From NCBI RefSeq assembly GCF_022479115.1, contig NZ_CP092497.1, positions 3,472,001-3,536,000 on the forward strand: a DNA stretch of 64,000 nucleotides, read 5' to 3'. The DNA comes from Amycolatopsis sp. EV170708-02-1. Its GTDB lineage: Bacteria; Actinomycetota; Actinomycetes; Mycobacteriales; Pseudonocardiaceae. The position numbers and the translations under genes were made by a program. The notes under the pieces were generated by a model that worked only from the letters and a program-made list of their open reading frames with translations, was not told where the DNA came from and made no database searches. Positions 16,629-23,774 of this stretch are shown in pieces (the stretch's first letter is position 1; the number at the start of each line of letters is the position of its first letter).

Positions 16629-17282
16629 TCAGTAGTCGACGGCGACCATCGCCCTCGAATGCTCCGGCCGCTCGATCTCGTCGACCAGCGCGACCGCGAG
16701 ATCCGCGTAGGAGAACGGCTTCGCGTCCTCGGCGCGCGGCAGCACCCGGTGGTCCCCGCTGCGGTACACGCCCGTGCGCTCGGCGTGTTCGTCGAGGAAC
16801 ACCGGTGGCGGCGCGACGACCACCCAGTCGAGCCCGTCGCCGGACGCACGGAAGACCTCCAGCTCCGCCGTGTGCCCGAGCGAGAACTCGCGGTGCTCCG
16901 GCGGCACGCCCGGCCGGTCGTGCAAGGCGACGCCCGGCTCGACCTCCAGCGCCGACCCGATACCGACGACGACCAGCCTCGCGACACCGGCCCGCCCGAG
17001 TCCGTCGATCAGCGCGTGCGCGGCGGCCGGGTAGTACTCGCGTGACGGGAGATCCGCGCGGTAGATGGAACTGATCGCGGCGTCGTGCCCGGCGGCGGCC
17101 TTCGCGACGTCTTCCGCGACGGTGACGTCGGCGGCGGTCAAGGTGACGTTGTCCCCGGCGAGATCCGCGTGGCGGCTGGGATCCCGGACGGCGGCGGTGA
17201 CCAGATGCCCGCGGCTCACGGCTTCGGCGACGGCGCGGCGCCCCGCGCGTCCGCCCGCCCCGAAGATGACGATGCTGCTCAT
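16629..17282 (-). CDS. NAD(P)-binding NmrA/SDR-like protein
   Basis: 217 aa with an N-terminal dinucleotide loop IVIFGAGGRAGRRA and then VTAAVRDPSRH, typical of atypical SDRs of the NAD(P)H-binding (NmrA/BVR-B) group. AAISSIYRA and VARLVVVGIGSALE follow; there is no YxxxK triad, as expected in this group. Likely an NAD(P)H-dependent reductase or a redox-sensing protein. ATG at 17282 with a weak GGAG-type site. No operon partner. Confidence 0.82.
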   Translation of the reverse strand: MSSIVIFGAGGRAGRRAVAEAVSRGHLVTAAVRDPSRHADLAGDNVTLTAADVTVAEDVAKAAAGHDAAISSIYRADLPSREYYPAAAHALIDGLGRAGVARLVVVGIGSALEVEPGVALHDRPGVPPEHREFSLGHTAELEVFRASGDGLDWVVVAPPPVFLDEHAERTGVYRSGDHRVLPRAEDAKPFSYADLAVALVDEIERPEHSRAMVAVDY

Positions 17283-17425
17283 CGTGCTCCTTTTCTCCGT
17301 GCCGGTACCCGAGTACCGGCGGCGAACGCGATGCTAGGAGCGGACCCCTCGGTTACCGCAACGAAACCGGCCCCGGGGATGTTCTGGTCCCGTTCACCCG
17401 AACGGTTCTGGTGTATCGTCCCGGA

Positions 17426-18250
17426 ATGCGTCACCTGGTACCCCATTCAGCCCTGAAGACCTTGGGCCGTTCGGCCCGCGGAACGTTCGGCCGGGGCCTG
17501 CACCGGCTCGCCCGGCGATTCCATGATCCCTATACGGCGGAACTGGAACGGGTCGCCGCGGAATTGCGGGCGGAGATCGTCCGCCAGGGGGACCGCTGTT
17601 TCGATCGGATCGTCGAGTTCGAAATCCGGAGCCGTCGCGACATCATCTACGCGGGCGATCAGGACGCGGCCCGCGACAGCAACCGGTTCGCCCGTGAGCA
17701 CCTCACCGGGACCAAACACTTCGCACGTCCACAAGAGACTCTCGCGTACGCGCTTTCCCTTGCCCCGTCAGGAGGAATGGCCCTCGAATTCGGCGTCGCG
17801 AGCGGGAACACGCTGCGCGTGATCGCCCGGGCCCGTGGCGGCGTCGAGACCTACGGGTTCGACTGGTTCCAGGGGCTGCCGGAGAACTGGCTCAACGGGA
17901 TGCCCGCCGGTTCCTTCGCGCGCGACGACCTGCCGGACGTCCTCGGTGCCGAGCTCGTCGTCGGGCTTTTCGCCGACACGCTTCCCGGCTTTCTCGAGCG
18001 GCACGAAGGCGTCGTCGATTTCCTGCACGTGGACGGTGATCTGTACAGCTCGGCGAAAACCGTGCTCGACCTGGTGGGACCGCGGCTGCGGTCCGGCAGC
18101 ATCGTGCACTTCGACGAGTTCTTCAATTACCCCGGCTGGCAGCGGCACGAGCACAAGGCGTGGCTGGAATACGTCGAACGCACCGGTGTCGAATTCGAAT
18201 ACGTGGCCTACACCTATGCCGACAACCAGGTCACCGTGCGGATCGCCTAA
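17426..18250 (+). CDS. TylF/MycF-like class I SAM methyltransferase
   Basis: 274 aa from ATG 17426 (a GTG at 17411 is an alternative). SAM motif I is ALEFGVASGNTLRVIA, then YGFDWFQGLPENW, and the metal-ligand region VDFLHVDGDLYSSAKTVLDLVGPRLRSGSIVHFDEFFN, as in TylF-type macrocin O-methyltransferases that use Mg with Asp residues. The N-terminal about 85 residues are helical and not conserved. Acceptor unknown; no glycosyltransferase or PKS beside it. The stop overlaps the convergent YCII gene by four bases. Confidence 0.8.
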   Translation: MRHLVPHSALKTLGRSARGTFGRGLHRLARRFHDPYTAELERVAAELRAEIVRQGDRCFDRIVEFEIRSRRDIIYAGDQDAARDSNRFAREHLTGTKHFARPQETLAYALSLAPSGGMALEFGVASGNTLRVIARARGGVETYGFDWFQGLPENWLNGMPAGSFARDDLPDVLGAELVVGLFADTLPGFLERHEGVVDFLHVDGDLYSSAKTVLDLVGPRLRSGSIVHFDEFFNYPGWQRHEHKAWLEYVERTGVEFEYVAYTYADNQVTVRIA

Positions 18251-18573
18251 AGCATCTCGCGGACTTCGATAGTGCCGATCGCGGCCCACGGATGGGTCTT
18301 CGCCGCCTCGACGGCTTGCTCGCGGCTCTCGCATTCGAGGATGGTGATGCCGCCGATCTGTTCCTTCGTCTCGGCGAACGGGCCGTCGGTGAGCAGCGCC
18401 TCGCCACCCCGGACACGGACGGTCGTCGCCGTCTCGGGCGGGTGCAGGCCCATCCCCTCGACGCGCAGGCCGCGCCGCGTCAGCTCCCCGGCCCAGGCAC
18501 GGCAGGGTTCGGTGATGTCCGTGTCGAGCCCTTCGTCGCCGACGGTTCCGCCGAGCATGAGCAGGTAGCGCAC
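18247..18573 (-). CDS. YCII (DGPF) family protein
   Basis: 108 aa from GTG 18573, placed by a strong GGAGG six bases upstream. Starts VRYLLMLGGTVGDEG and carries the signature LLTDGPFAETKEQIGGITILE, then EQAVEAAKTHPWA. YCII proteins are small ferredoxin-like-fold proteins with a His/Asp pair, often next to ECF sigma factors; enzymatic role is unclear. Here it is eight bases behind a MarR gene and probably co-transcribed with it, rather than with a sigma factor. Confidence 0.87.
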   Translation of the reverse strand: MRYLLMLGGTVGDEGLDTDITEPCRAWAGELTRRGLRVEGMGLHPPETATTVRVRGGEALLTDGPFAETKEQIGGITILECESREQAVEAAKTHPWAAIGTIEVREML

Positions 18574-18581
18574 TGGTCCTC

Positions 18582-19031
18582 CTAGTCCGTCAGTCCGTCT
18601 TCGTACGCGCGCAGGGTGTCGACGAACGTCCGCCGCTCGGCCGGGCTCAGCGGCGCGAGCGCCTTCTGCCAGGCGCGGGCACCCTGCGCGAGCCAGCCGT
18701 CGATCGCGGGCCGCATCCGGTCGGTGATGGCGACGATCCGCCGGCGGCGGTCCGTCTCGTCCTCGCGCCGGTCGAGCACGTCCTTCTTGCTCAGTTCGCC
18801 GACCATCAGGCTCACCGTGGTCGGGGCGACCTCGAGCCGTTCGGCCAGCTCGTTCACCGTCATCGGCCCGTCGAAAAGCAGGTACGACAGCAGCGACAGG
18901 TGCCGCGGAGCCAGCGACAGCGACTGGAGTTCTTCGGGGATCTTGATCCGCTTCGCCCGTCCGACCATCCGCGGCATGAGCAGCAGCAAGGCCCGCACGG
19001 CGTCGTCGACTTCCATGTCCTCGGTTGACAC
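18582..19031 (-). CDS. MarR family transcriptional regulator
   Basis: 149 aa from GTG 19031, with GGAGG seven bases upstream. Winged-helix core: LAPRHLSLLSYLLFDGPMTVNELAERLEVAPTTVSLMVGELSKKDVLDRREDETDRRRRIV, followed by the C-terminal dimerisation helix. Probably represses itself, the YCII gene and the divergent hemerythrin fusion through the two dyads at 19051-19081. Ligand unknown; the redox-like neighbour suggests an oxidative or nitrosative signal, but no Cys sensor is obvious. Confidence 0.88.
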   Translation of the reverse strand: MSTEDMEVDDAVRALLLLMPRMVGRAKRIKIPEELQSLSLAPRHLSLLSYLLFDGPMTVNELAERLEVAPTTVSLMVGELSKKDVLDRREDETDRRRRIVAITDRMRPAIDGWLAQGARAWQKALAPLSPAERRTFVDTLRAYEDGLTD

Positions 19032-19050
19032 CGGCCACCCTCCTGGATAC

Positions 19051-19081
19051 CTTTGCGAGCAAAGAGGCTTTGCTTGCAAAG
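19051..19081. promoter_or_regulatory. Twin MarR-type operators CTTTGC-NN-GCAAAG
   Basis: Two perfect dyads in tandem: CTTTGCGAGCAAAG at 19051-19064 and CTTTGCTTGCAAAG at 19068-19081, centres 17 bp apart. They lie in the divergent spacer just upstream of the MarR gene and about 45 bases before the hemerythrin fusion gene, where a MarR dimer would block both promoters. Confidence 0.75.
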
Positions 19082-19125
19082 CAAATAGCTCTCACGCTGA
19101 TGCTACCTGGGGAGTTCCGTTGCTG

Positions 19126-19785
19126 ATGACCACCGCGGACGCCGAAACGGGGCGTCCCCGCACCACTCGCGTCGCGTGCCGCCCTTCCGGGAGCCGGTAC
19201 CTGGTGTCCGCGCCCGGCGACGATTCGCCTTGGTATCGCGACCTTCTCGCCAGTCCACAAGCGACACTCGAGATCGACGGGGTGTCGCACGCCGCGCGTG
19301 CCGTGCCGCTCGAAGGCGAGGAACGCGGGTTCGCGTTGCACCTGCTGGAAGTCGATGCCGCCCGTGGCCGCGCGATCGCCGATCAGCTGCTCGTCCACCA
19401 TGGCGAGCTCAGGAAGACCCTGGCGGCGGCACGGGCCGAACTCGACGGCGGCCCGGTCGCGGACCGGTCCGGCCTGCGGCGCGAACTGCTCGGCCATTGC
19501 GTGACCTTCTGCAACGACCTGCGTATGCACCATCTCCGGGAGGACGGCGCGTTCACCGCGATCGAGAAGGCCCATCCCGGGCTCGCGCCGGCGTTGGAAC
19601 GGCTGCGCCGGGAGCACGAAACCGTGTCCCGCGCGCTGCTCGATCTCGACGCCTTGCTTCAGAGCGAGGGAGACCGCGGTGCCGTGCGCGAGAAATTCGA
19701 ACGGGTCGCCGCCGGGCTCGAGGAACATTTCGCCTACGAGGAGGCGAATCTGCTTCCGGCGCTTCGCGGTGAGCCGACCTGGTGA
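19126..19785 (+). CDS. Nitroreductase-type (F420/deazaflavin) domain fused to hemerythrin HHE domain
   Basis: 219 aa. The N-terminal about 100 residues (SRYLVSAPGDDSPWYRDLLASPQATLEIDG) look like the split-barrel DUF385 deazaflavin-dependent nitroreductase family. The C-terminal half is a hemerythrin HHE domain: HHGEL, HCVTFCNDLRMHHLREDGAF, HETVSRALLDLD and EEHFAYEEANLLPAL, giving the His/Asp/Glu set for a di-iron centre. Expected role: O2, NO or redox handling with F420 or flavin; cytoplasmic. ATG at 19126 is used; a TTG at 19120 is closer to the GGGGAG site and may be the true start. Divergent from MarR, with twin operators. Confidence 0.82.
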   Translation: MTTADAETGRPRTTRVACRPSGSRYLVSAPGDDSPWYRDLLASPQATLEIDGVSHAARAVPLEGEERGFALHLLEVDAARGRAIADQLLVHHGELRKTLAAARAELDGGPVADRSGLRRELLGHCVTFCNDLRMHHLREDGAFTAIEKAHPGLAPALERLRREHETVSRALLDLDALLQSEGDRGAVREKFERVAAGLEEHFAYEEANLLPALRGEPTW

Positions 19786-19926
19786 CACGCGCCCCGGTTA
19801 CTCCGAGCGGGTGAGGCCGACGGGCCACTTGGCGGGACACGGTGGTAACGAATGTCCGTTCCTTGGCGACTGATCGTTGTCCGCACCGATCGGCGCGACG
19901 CCCCCGACCGGAATAGTGAGAACCGA

Positions 19927-20784
19927 ATGAAGCTTCGAAGAGCCTCACTTCTCTCTCTGGTGGCCGCGGTGGCCACGATCATGCTCGTGGCGCCCACCTC
20001 CGCTCTCGCCGCCCCGCCGACCAGCGCGGTGGAGGTCTCGCCGACAACCGTCCAACGTGGACAGACGTTCACCGTGACGCAGACCGTCTACAACGCCGAC
20101 GCGACGTCGACGATCGAGGGCGGCAAGGCGACGCTCTACGGCAAGGAGTCCTCGCTGCCTGGGATCGTCGACCTGGTGTCCTGTCCCGGCGCGTTCGCCT
20201 GCGACGTGCTCGGCGGCAGCATCCGCGGCGGCGTCGGCACCGTGCCCCCCGGGCAGAGCAAGACCGTGGTGTTCACCTTGCGGGTCAAGGACGACGCCCC
20301 GCTGGGCGATGTCACGCTGCAGCACCAGTTCGTCGGCGACAACTACAGTTTCGAGATTCTCGACGGCCCCGTGCTGACCATCTCCGGCACGCCGAGCGCG
20401 GCGGATCTCGGGGTCACGCTGACCGCGTCCCCGCGCGGGATCCTGACGTCGTCGATCGACTACACGGTCAAGGTCACGAACGCGGGCCCGGCCGCGGCGT
20501 CCGGGATCCGGGTGGCGTCCACCCTCGGCAACGGGCTGCGCTTCACCGGCTCGTCCGTCTGCTCGAACCCGAGCGGCACGAAGGTCGTCAATTGCGACTT
20601 CTCGTCGCTCGCGTCCGGAGCCAGCGCGACGGCGAAGTTCACGGTGGCCGCGGGACTGCTGAGCGTCGGGCCGGTCAAGACGACCGCGAAGATCACGCAG
20701 AGCTCCGCGGCCGACCCGAACGCGGCCAACGACACCGCGTCGTCGACCTGCACGGCGATCACCGGGCTGCTGCTCACCTGCTGA
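19927..20784 (+). CDS. Secreted DUF11-domain protein
   Basis: 285 aa from ATG 19927. A Sec signal peptide (MKLRRASLLSLVAAVATIML...ALAAPP) leads into two immunoglobulin-like beta domains: residues about 30-155 (VEVSPTTVQRGQTFTVTQTV) and a DUF11 repeat about 160-275 (ADLGVTLTASP, YTVKVTNAGPAAASGIRV, NCDFSSLASGASATAKFTV, DPNAANDTASS). No sortase motif or anchor; ends in a Cys-containing LLLTC. Probably an extracellular or wall-associated structural protein. No partner genes. Followed by the family B hairpin. Confidence 0.8.
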   Translation: MKLRRASLLSLVAAVATIMLVAPTSALAAPPTSAVEVSPTTVQRGQTFTVTQTVYNADATSTIEGGKATLYGKESSLPGIVDLVSCPGAFACDVLGGSIRGGVGTVPPGQSKTVVFTLRVKDDAPLGDVTLQHQFVGDNYSFEILDGPVLTISGTPSAADLGVTLTASPRGILTSSIDYTVKVTNAGPAAASGIRVASTLGNGLRFTGSSVCSNPSGTKVVNCDFSSLASGASATAKFTVAAGLLSVGPVKTTAKITQSSAADPNAANDTASSTCTAITGLLLTC

Positions 20785-20796
20785 CCCCTCGGCCAA

Positions 20797-20851
20797 GTCC
20801 GTGAAGGCCTCCTTGAGGGACTCTGGGTCTCTCAAGGAGGCCTTCACGGAC
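20797..20851. repeat. Long hairpin, family B copy 2
   Basis: Twenty-five-bp arms (start GTCCGTGAAGG) with one G-T mismatch and a 5-base loop, 12 bases after the DUF11 stop. Nearly identical to 10998-11052; fits a terminator for the DUF11 gene. Confidence 0.75.
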
Positions 20852-20878
20852 CGGCTCGACGTGCTCGAACGGCGATCA

Positions 20879-20929
20879 CGCGTGATTGGGGAGCGATCAT
20901 GCGTGATTGGAGACGGAACTCGCGTGATC
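20879..20929. repeat. 21-bp-period CGCGTGATY array, site 3 (three units)
   Basis: Units start at 20879, 20900 and 20921: CGCGTGATT, TGCGTGATT, CGCGTGATC, spaced exactly 21 bp. The array sits between the family B hairpin and the sigma-factor stop codon, the last unit touching the end of that gene. Confidence 0.85.
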
Positions 20930-22148
20930 AGCGGAGGCGCTCGGCGCGGGCGTGGAGGTAGCGCTGGTGCGGCAGGCCGGGCGCCCGCCGTGCGGCGTCC
21001 ACATAGGACTCGACGGCTTCGGCGGTGTCCCCGGCCATTTCGAGCAGATGGGCGCGAGCGGCGTGGAACCGGTGGTCGCCGGAGATCCGGTCGCCGAGTT
21101 CGTCCAGCGCCGCCAGCCCTTCCCGTGGCCCGCGGGCCATTCCGACGGCGACCGCGTGGTTCAGCGCCACCACGGGATTGTCGGAGAGCCGCAGCAGAAC
21201 CTCGTACAGTGCCACGATCTGCGGCCAGTCGGTCTCCTCGGCGCTCGGCGCCTCGTCGTGCAGCGCGGCGATCGCCGCCTGGATCTGGAACGGCCCGGTC
21301 GGCCCGTTCGGCAGCGCTTCGGACAGCAGCGCGATGCCCTCGGCGACGTATCCGGCGTTCCACCGGCCCCGGTCCTGTTCGGACATCGGGATCGGCGCGC
21401 CGTCCGGCCCCGTCCTCGCCGGGCGGCGCGCGTCGGTGAGCAGCATCAGCGCGAGCAGGCCGGTGGCCTCGCCGTCGTCCGGGGCCAGCCGGTGGACGAT
21501 CCTGGCCAGCCGGATGGCTTCGGCGGAAAGATCGCTCCGCACCAGATCGGGCCCGGACGTGCTGGCGTAACCCTCGTTGAAGATCAGGTACAGCACGTGG
21601 AGCACCGCGTCGAGCCGCCCCGGTTCCGGCGGCAGGCCGAACGGGACGCCGCTGGCCTTGACACCCGCCTTCGCGCGGGTGATCCGCCGGGTCATCGTCG
21701 CCTCGGGGACCAGGAACGCGCGGGCGATCTCCGCCGTGGTGAGGCCGCCGACCGCCCGCAGGGTCAGCGCGATCTGCGACGCGGGCGAGAGAGACGGGTG
21801 GCAGCACAGGAAGAGCAGGATGAGCGTGTCGTCCGTGTCGGCCGCCGTCCGGTCCGCCGCGGGGGCGAGATGCTCCTCCGGCAGCTTCCACTGGACGACG
21901 GTGTCCTCGCGACGGCGCCGTGCCTGCTCAGCGCGGAGCAGATCGGTCAGCCGCCGTGAAGCGACGGTGATGAGCCACGCGCGCGGATTCTCGGGCCGCC
22001 CTTCGGCCGGCCATTGCGTCGCGGCCGCGAGAAGTGCCTCCTGCGTCGCGTCCTCCGCCAGGTCGAAATGACCGTAGCGGCGGACGACGGCGCCGAGGAC
22101 CTGCGGCGAAAGCTCACGCAGCAGATCCTCGACGCCGATGTCCGGCAC
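20928..22148 (-). CDS. ECF42-type RNA polymerase sigma factor
   Basis: 406 aa. N-terminal sigma-70 region 2 (VVRRYGHFDLAEDATQEALLAAATQWPAEGRPENPRAWL) and region 4 (IALTLRAVGGLTTAEIARAFLVPEATMTRRITRAK), then a long C-terminal TPR-like extension starting FGLPPEPGRLDAVLHVLYLIFNEGYAST, the hallmark of the ECF42 (DUF6596) group. No anti-sigma gene is nearby; family knowledge says ECF42 factors are encoded with DGPF/YCII proteins, and one ends directly before this GTG start (TAA 22151-22149, GTG 22148). The C-terminal extension probably does the sensing or regulation. Confidence 0.93.
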   Translation of the reverse strand: MPDIGVEDLLRELSPQVLGAVVRRYGHFDLAEDATQEALLAAATQWPAEGRPENPRAWLITVASRRLTDLLRAEQARRRREDTVVQWKLPEEHLAPAADRTAADTDDTLILLFLCCHPSLSPASQIALTLRAVGGLTTAEIARAFLVPEATMTRRITRAKAGVKASGVPFGLPPEPGRLDAVLHVLYLIFNEGYASTSGPDLVRSDLSAEAIRLARIVHRLAPDDGEATGLLALMLLTDARRPARTGPDGAPIPMSEQDRGRWNAGYVAEGIALLSEALPNGPTGPFQIQAAIAALHDEAPSAEETDWPQIVALYEVLLRLSDNPVVALNHAVAVGMARGPREGLAALDELGDRISGDHRFHAARAHLLEMAGDTAEAVESYVDAARRAPGLPHQRYLHARAERLR

Positions 22149-22553
22149 TTAGAGCTCCAGTTCTTCGAAGCTGTCGGCGCACGGCCGGATGTCGACGTAC
22201 CAGTCGCGGCCGAGGTCGCTGCCTTCCGGATGCGGGGTGTTCGCCAGCTGGGCGGCGATCTCGGTCGCGCGGTCGTAGCTCGCGCAGTCGACGGTCGTGT
22301 ACCCGACCAGGACCTCCTGCGTCTCGGCGTACGGTCCGTCCGTCACCACGGGCGCGCCGTCCCGCAGGGAGACGCGGCGCGCGTGCGCCGGCTGGGAGAG
22401 ACCCTGCGCGTCGACGAACTCGCCGGACTCGACCAGATCGTTGTTCCACTTGGCCATGAACTCGTGCAGGGCCTTGACCTCGTCGGCGCTCCAGGAGCCG
22501 CCGATGTCGGCGAGGTCCTTCTGCGACCCGAACATCATGATCATGTACTTCAC
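22149..22553 (-). CDS. YCII (DGPF) protein, ECF42 partner
   Basis: 134 aa, MKYMIMMFGSQKDLADIGG at the start and the variant signature VVTDGPYAETQEVLVGYTTVD. Encoded immediately upstream of the ECF42 sigma gene with no spacing, the arrangement known for this sigma group, whose targets in other actinomycetes are often DGPF genes. Catalytic role not established. The ATG at 22553 has a GGAGA-type site. Probably first gene of a two-gene operon. Confidence 0.9.
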   Translation of the reverse strand: MKYMIMMFGSQKDLADIGGSWSADEVKALHEFMAKWNNDLVESGEFVDAQGLSQPAHARRVSLRDGAPVVTDGPYAETQEVLVGYTTVDCASYDRATEIAAQLANTPHPEGSDLGRDWYVDIRPCADSFEELEL

Positions 22554-22679
22554 GGTTTTCTCCTCTCGGCCGGCACCTTTCCGGTGCCTTCTGCCGGGGA
22601 CGTCGGAGCCGCCGGGCCGGACCGGACATCGTTCTCCGCGAATTTTCCCTCAGTGCCGGTTTCGGCTGCCGATAGTGGG

Positions 22680-22726
22680 CTGAAGGCTCCCTTCGCCGCG
22701 TCTGATGCGACGAAAGGAGCCTTCGG
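22680..22726. repeat. Inverted repeat of the CTGAAGGCTCC family
   Basis: Imperfect hairpin (arms about 18 bp, two mismatches: GAAGGCTCCCTTCGCCGC against GCGACGAAAGGAGCCTTC) 25 bases downstream of the leftward 2OG oxygenase stop; likely terminator. A single arm of the same family is at 50473-50488. Confidence 0.6.
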
Positions 22727-22750
22727 CCTCGGCGGCAGGGATAGTCTCCC

Positions 22751-23743
22751 TCAGCCGCGGCCGGTCGCGGTGTTCATCGCGTCGGCCGGTTCCAGGGTCC
22801 GTCCGCCGGTGATCTTGGCGTACAGGTGCGCGCCACCGAGGACCGGCGGATATTTCGGCGGGTTCTCGGCGGACCGGCAGGTCGGGAGGCATTCGAACCG
22901 CGCGTCGTGGTCGCCGTCGAAGAAGAACGCCACGCTTCGCCGTCGTGACGGCCCCGGCCCGGACGGTGGCACGACCCGGTGCAGGGTGGAGCGCCAGCGG
23001 TCGTTGGTCCACTGCGCGGTGAGGTCGCCGAGGTTCACGACCAGCGCGTCTTCGGCGGGGATCACGTCGTGCCAGCCGCCGTCGGGGCCGTGGATCTGCA
23101 GGCCGGGGACGGGGTCGGCGTAGAGCACGGTGACGATGCCGTAATCGGTGTGCGCGCCGAGCCGCATCTGGCCGGGCAGGGGTTCGGGGGCTCCGGCCCG
23201 CCGTTCGAAGTGATTCACCCGCAAGGTGCGTGTCGGGTGCCGGGTGTACGCGCCGAGGTAGCCGTCGGGGAGCCCGAGTGCCTTCTCAAAGATCTCCAGC
23301 AGCACTCGTGCGACACGGTGCGCTTCGTCGGCGTACGCCGTGAGCGCGGGCCGCAGGTTCTCCGGCAGCTCTGGCCAGATGTTCGGCACGAAGAAGCCGT
23401 ACGGGTCTTCGCCGTCGATGTGCTCCGCGCCGATGACGAACGATTCCGACAGGTCGGGCGGCGTCGTCTCCCCGAGGCTGTACGCCAGCCCTTCGGTGCC
23501 TTCGGCGGCGTATCCGCGATCCGAGGCGCGGTCGGCGGGCGCGGAACGGAGCTTCTCCTCGACAGGGAGCGCGAAGAAGGCCGCGGTCGCTTCGCACATG
23601 GCGTCGATCGTCGCCCGCGGGATGCCGTGCCCGACGATCTGCAGGAACCCCACGCGCGTCAACGCCTCGTCGACGGCGCGCGCGAGCCGTGTGCGGTCGC
23701 CGCCGTCCCAGATGCTCAGATCGACCGTCGGTACGAGTGTCAT
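22751..23743 (-). CDS. Isopenicillin N synthase-like 2OG-Fe(II) oxygenase
   Basis: 330 aa. N-terminal DIOX_N region (VPTVDLS, GFLQIVGHGIP) and C-terminal double-stranded helix with Fe ligands His and Asp in RLGAHTDYGIVT and the distal His in RSTLHRVVPP; the Arg of RRRSVAFFF would hold 2-oxoglutarate. Such enzymes hydroxylate or cyclise small molecules using O2 and 2-oxoglutarate. The exporter at 23775 lies 31 bases upstream in the same direction, so it may be co-transcribed. Substrate unknown; no NRPS genes support a beta-lactam role. Confidence 0.9.
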   Translation of the reverse strand: MTLVPTVDLSIWDGGDRTRLARAVDEALTRVGFLQIVGHGIPRATIDAMCEATAAFFALPVEEKLRSAPADRASDRGYAAEGTEGLAYSLGETTPPDLSESFVIGAEHIDGEDPYGFFVPNIWPELPENLRPALTAYADEAHRVARVLLEIFEKALGLPDGYLGAYTRHPTRTLRVNHFERRAGAPEPLPGQMRLGAHTDYGIVTVLYADPVPGLQIHGPDGGWHDVIPAEDALVVNLGDLTAQWTNDRWRSTLHRVVPPSGPGPSRRRSVAFFFDGDHDARFECLPTCRSAENPPKYPPVLGGAHLYAKITGGRTLEPADAMNTATGRG

Positions 23744-23774
23744 ATCGCGACGGTAGCCAGGGTGGCGCCGGTGA

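Noticed and set aside
22751..23743. 2OG oxygenase as a beta-lactam gene
   Set aside because: It has the isopenicillin N synthase fold but no ACV synthetase or expandase is nearby.
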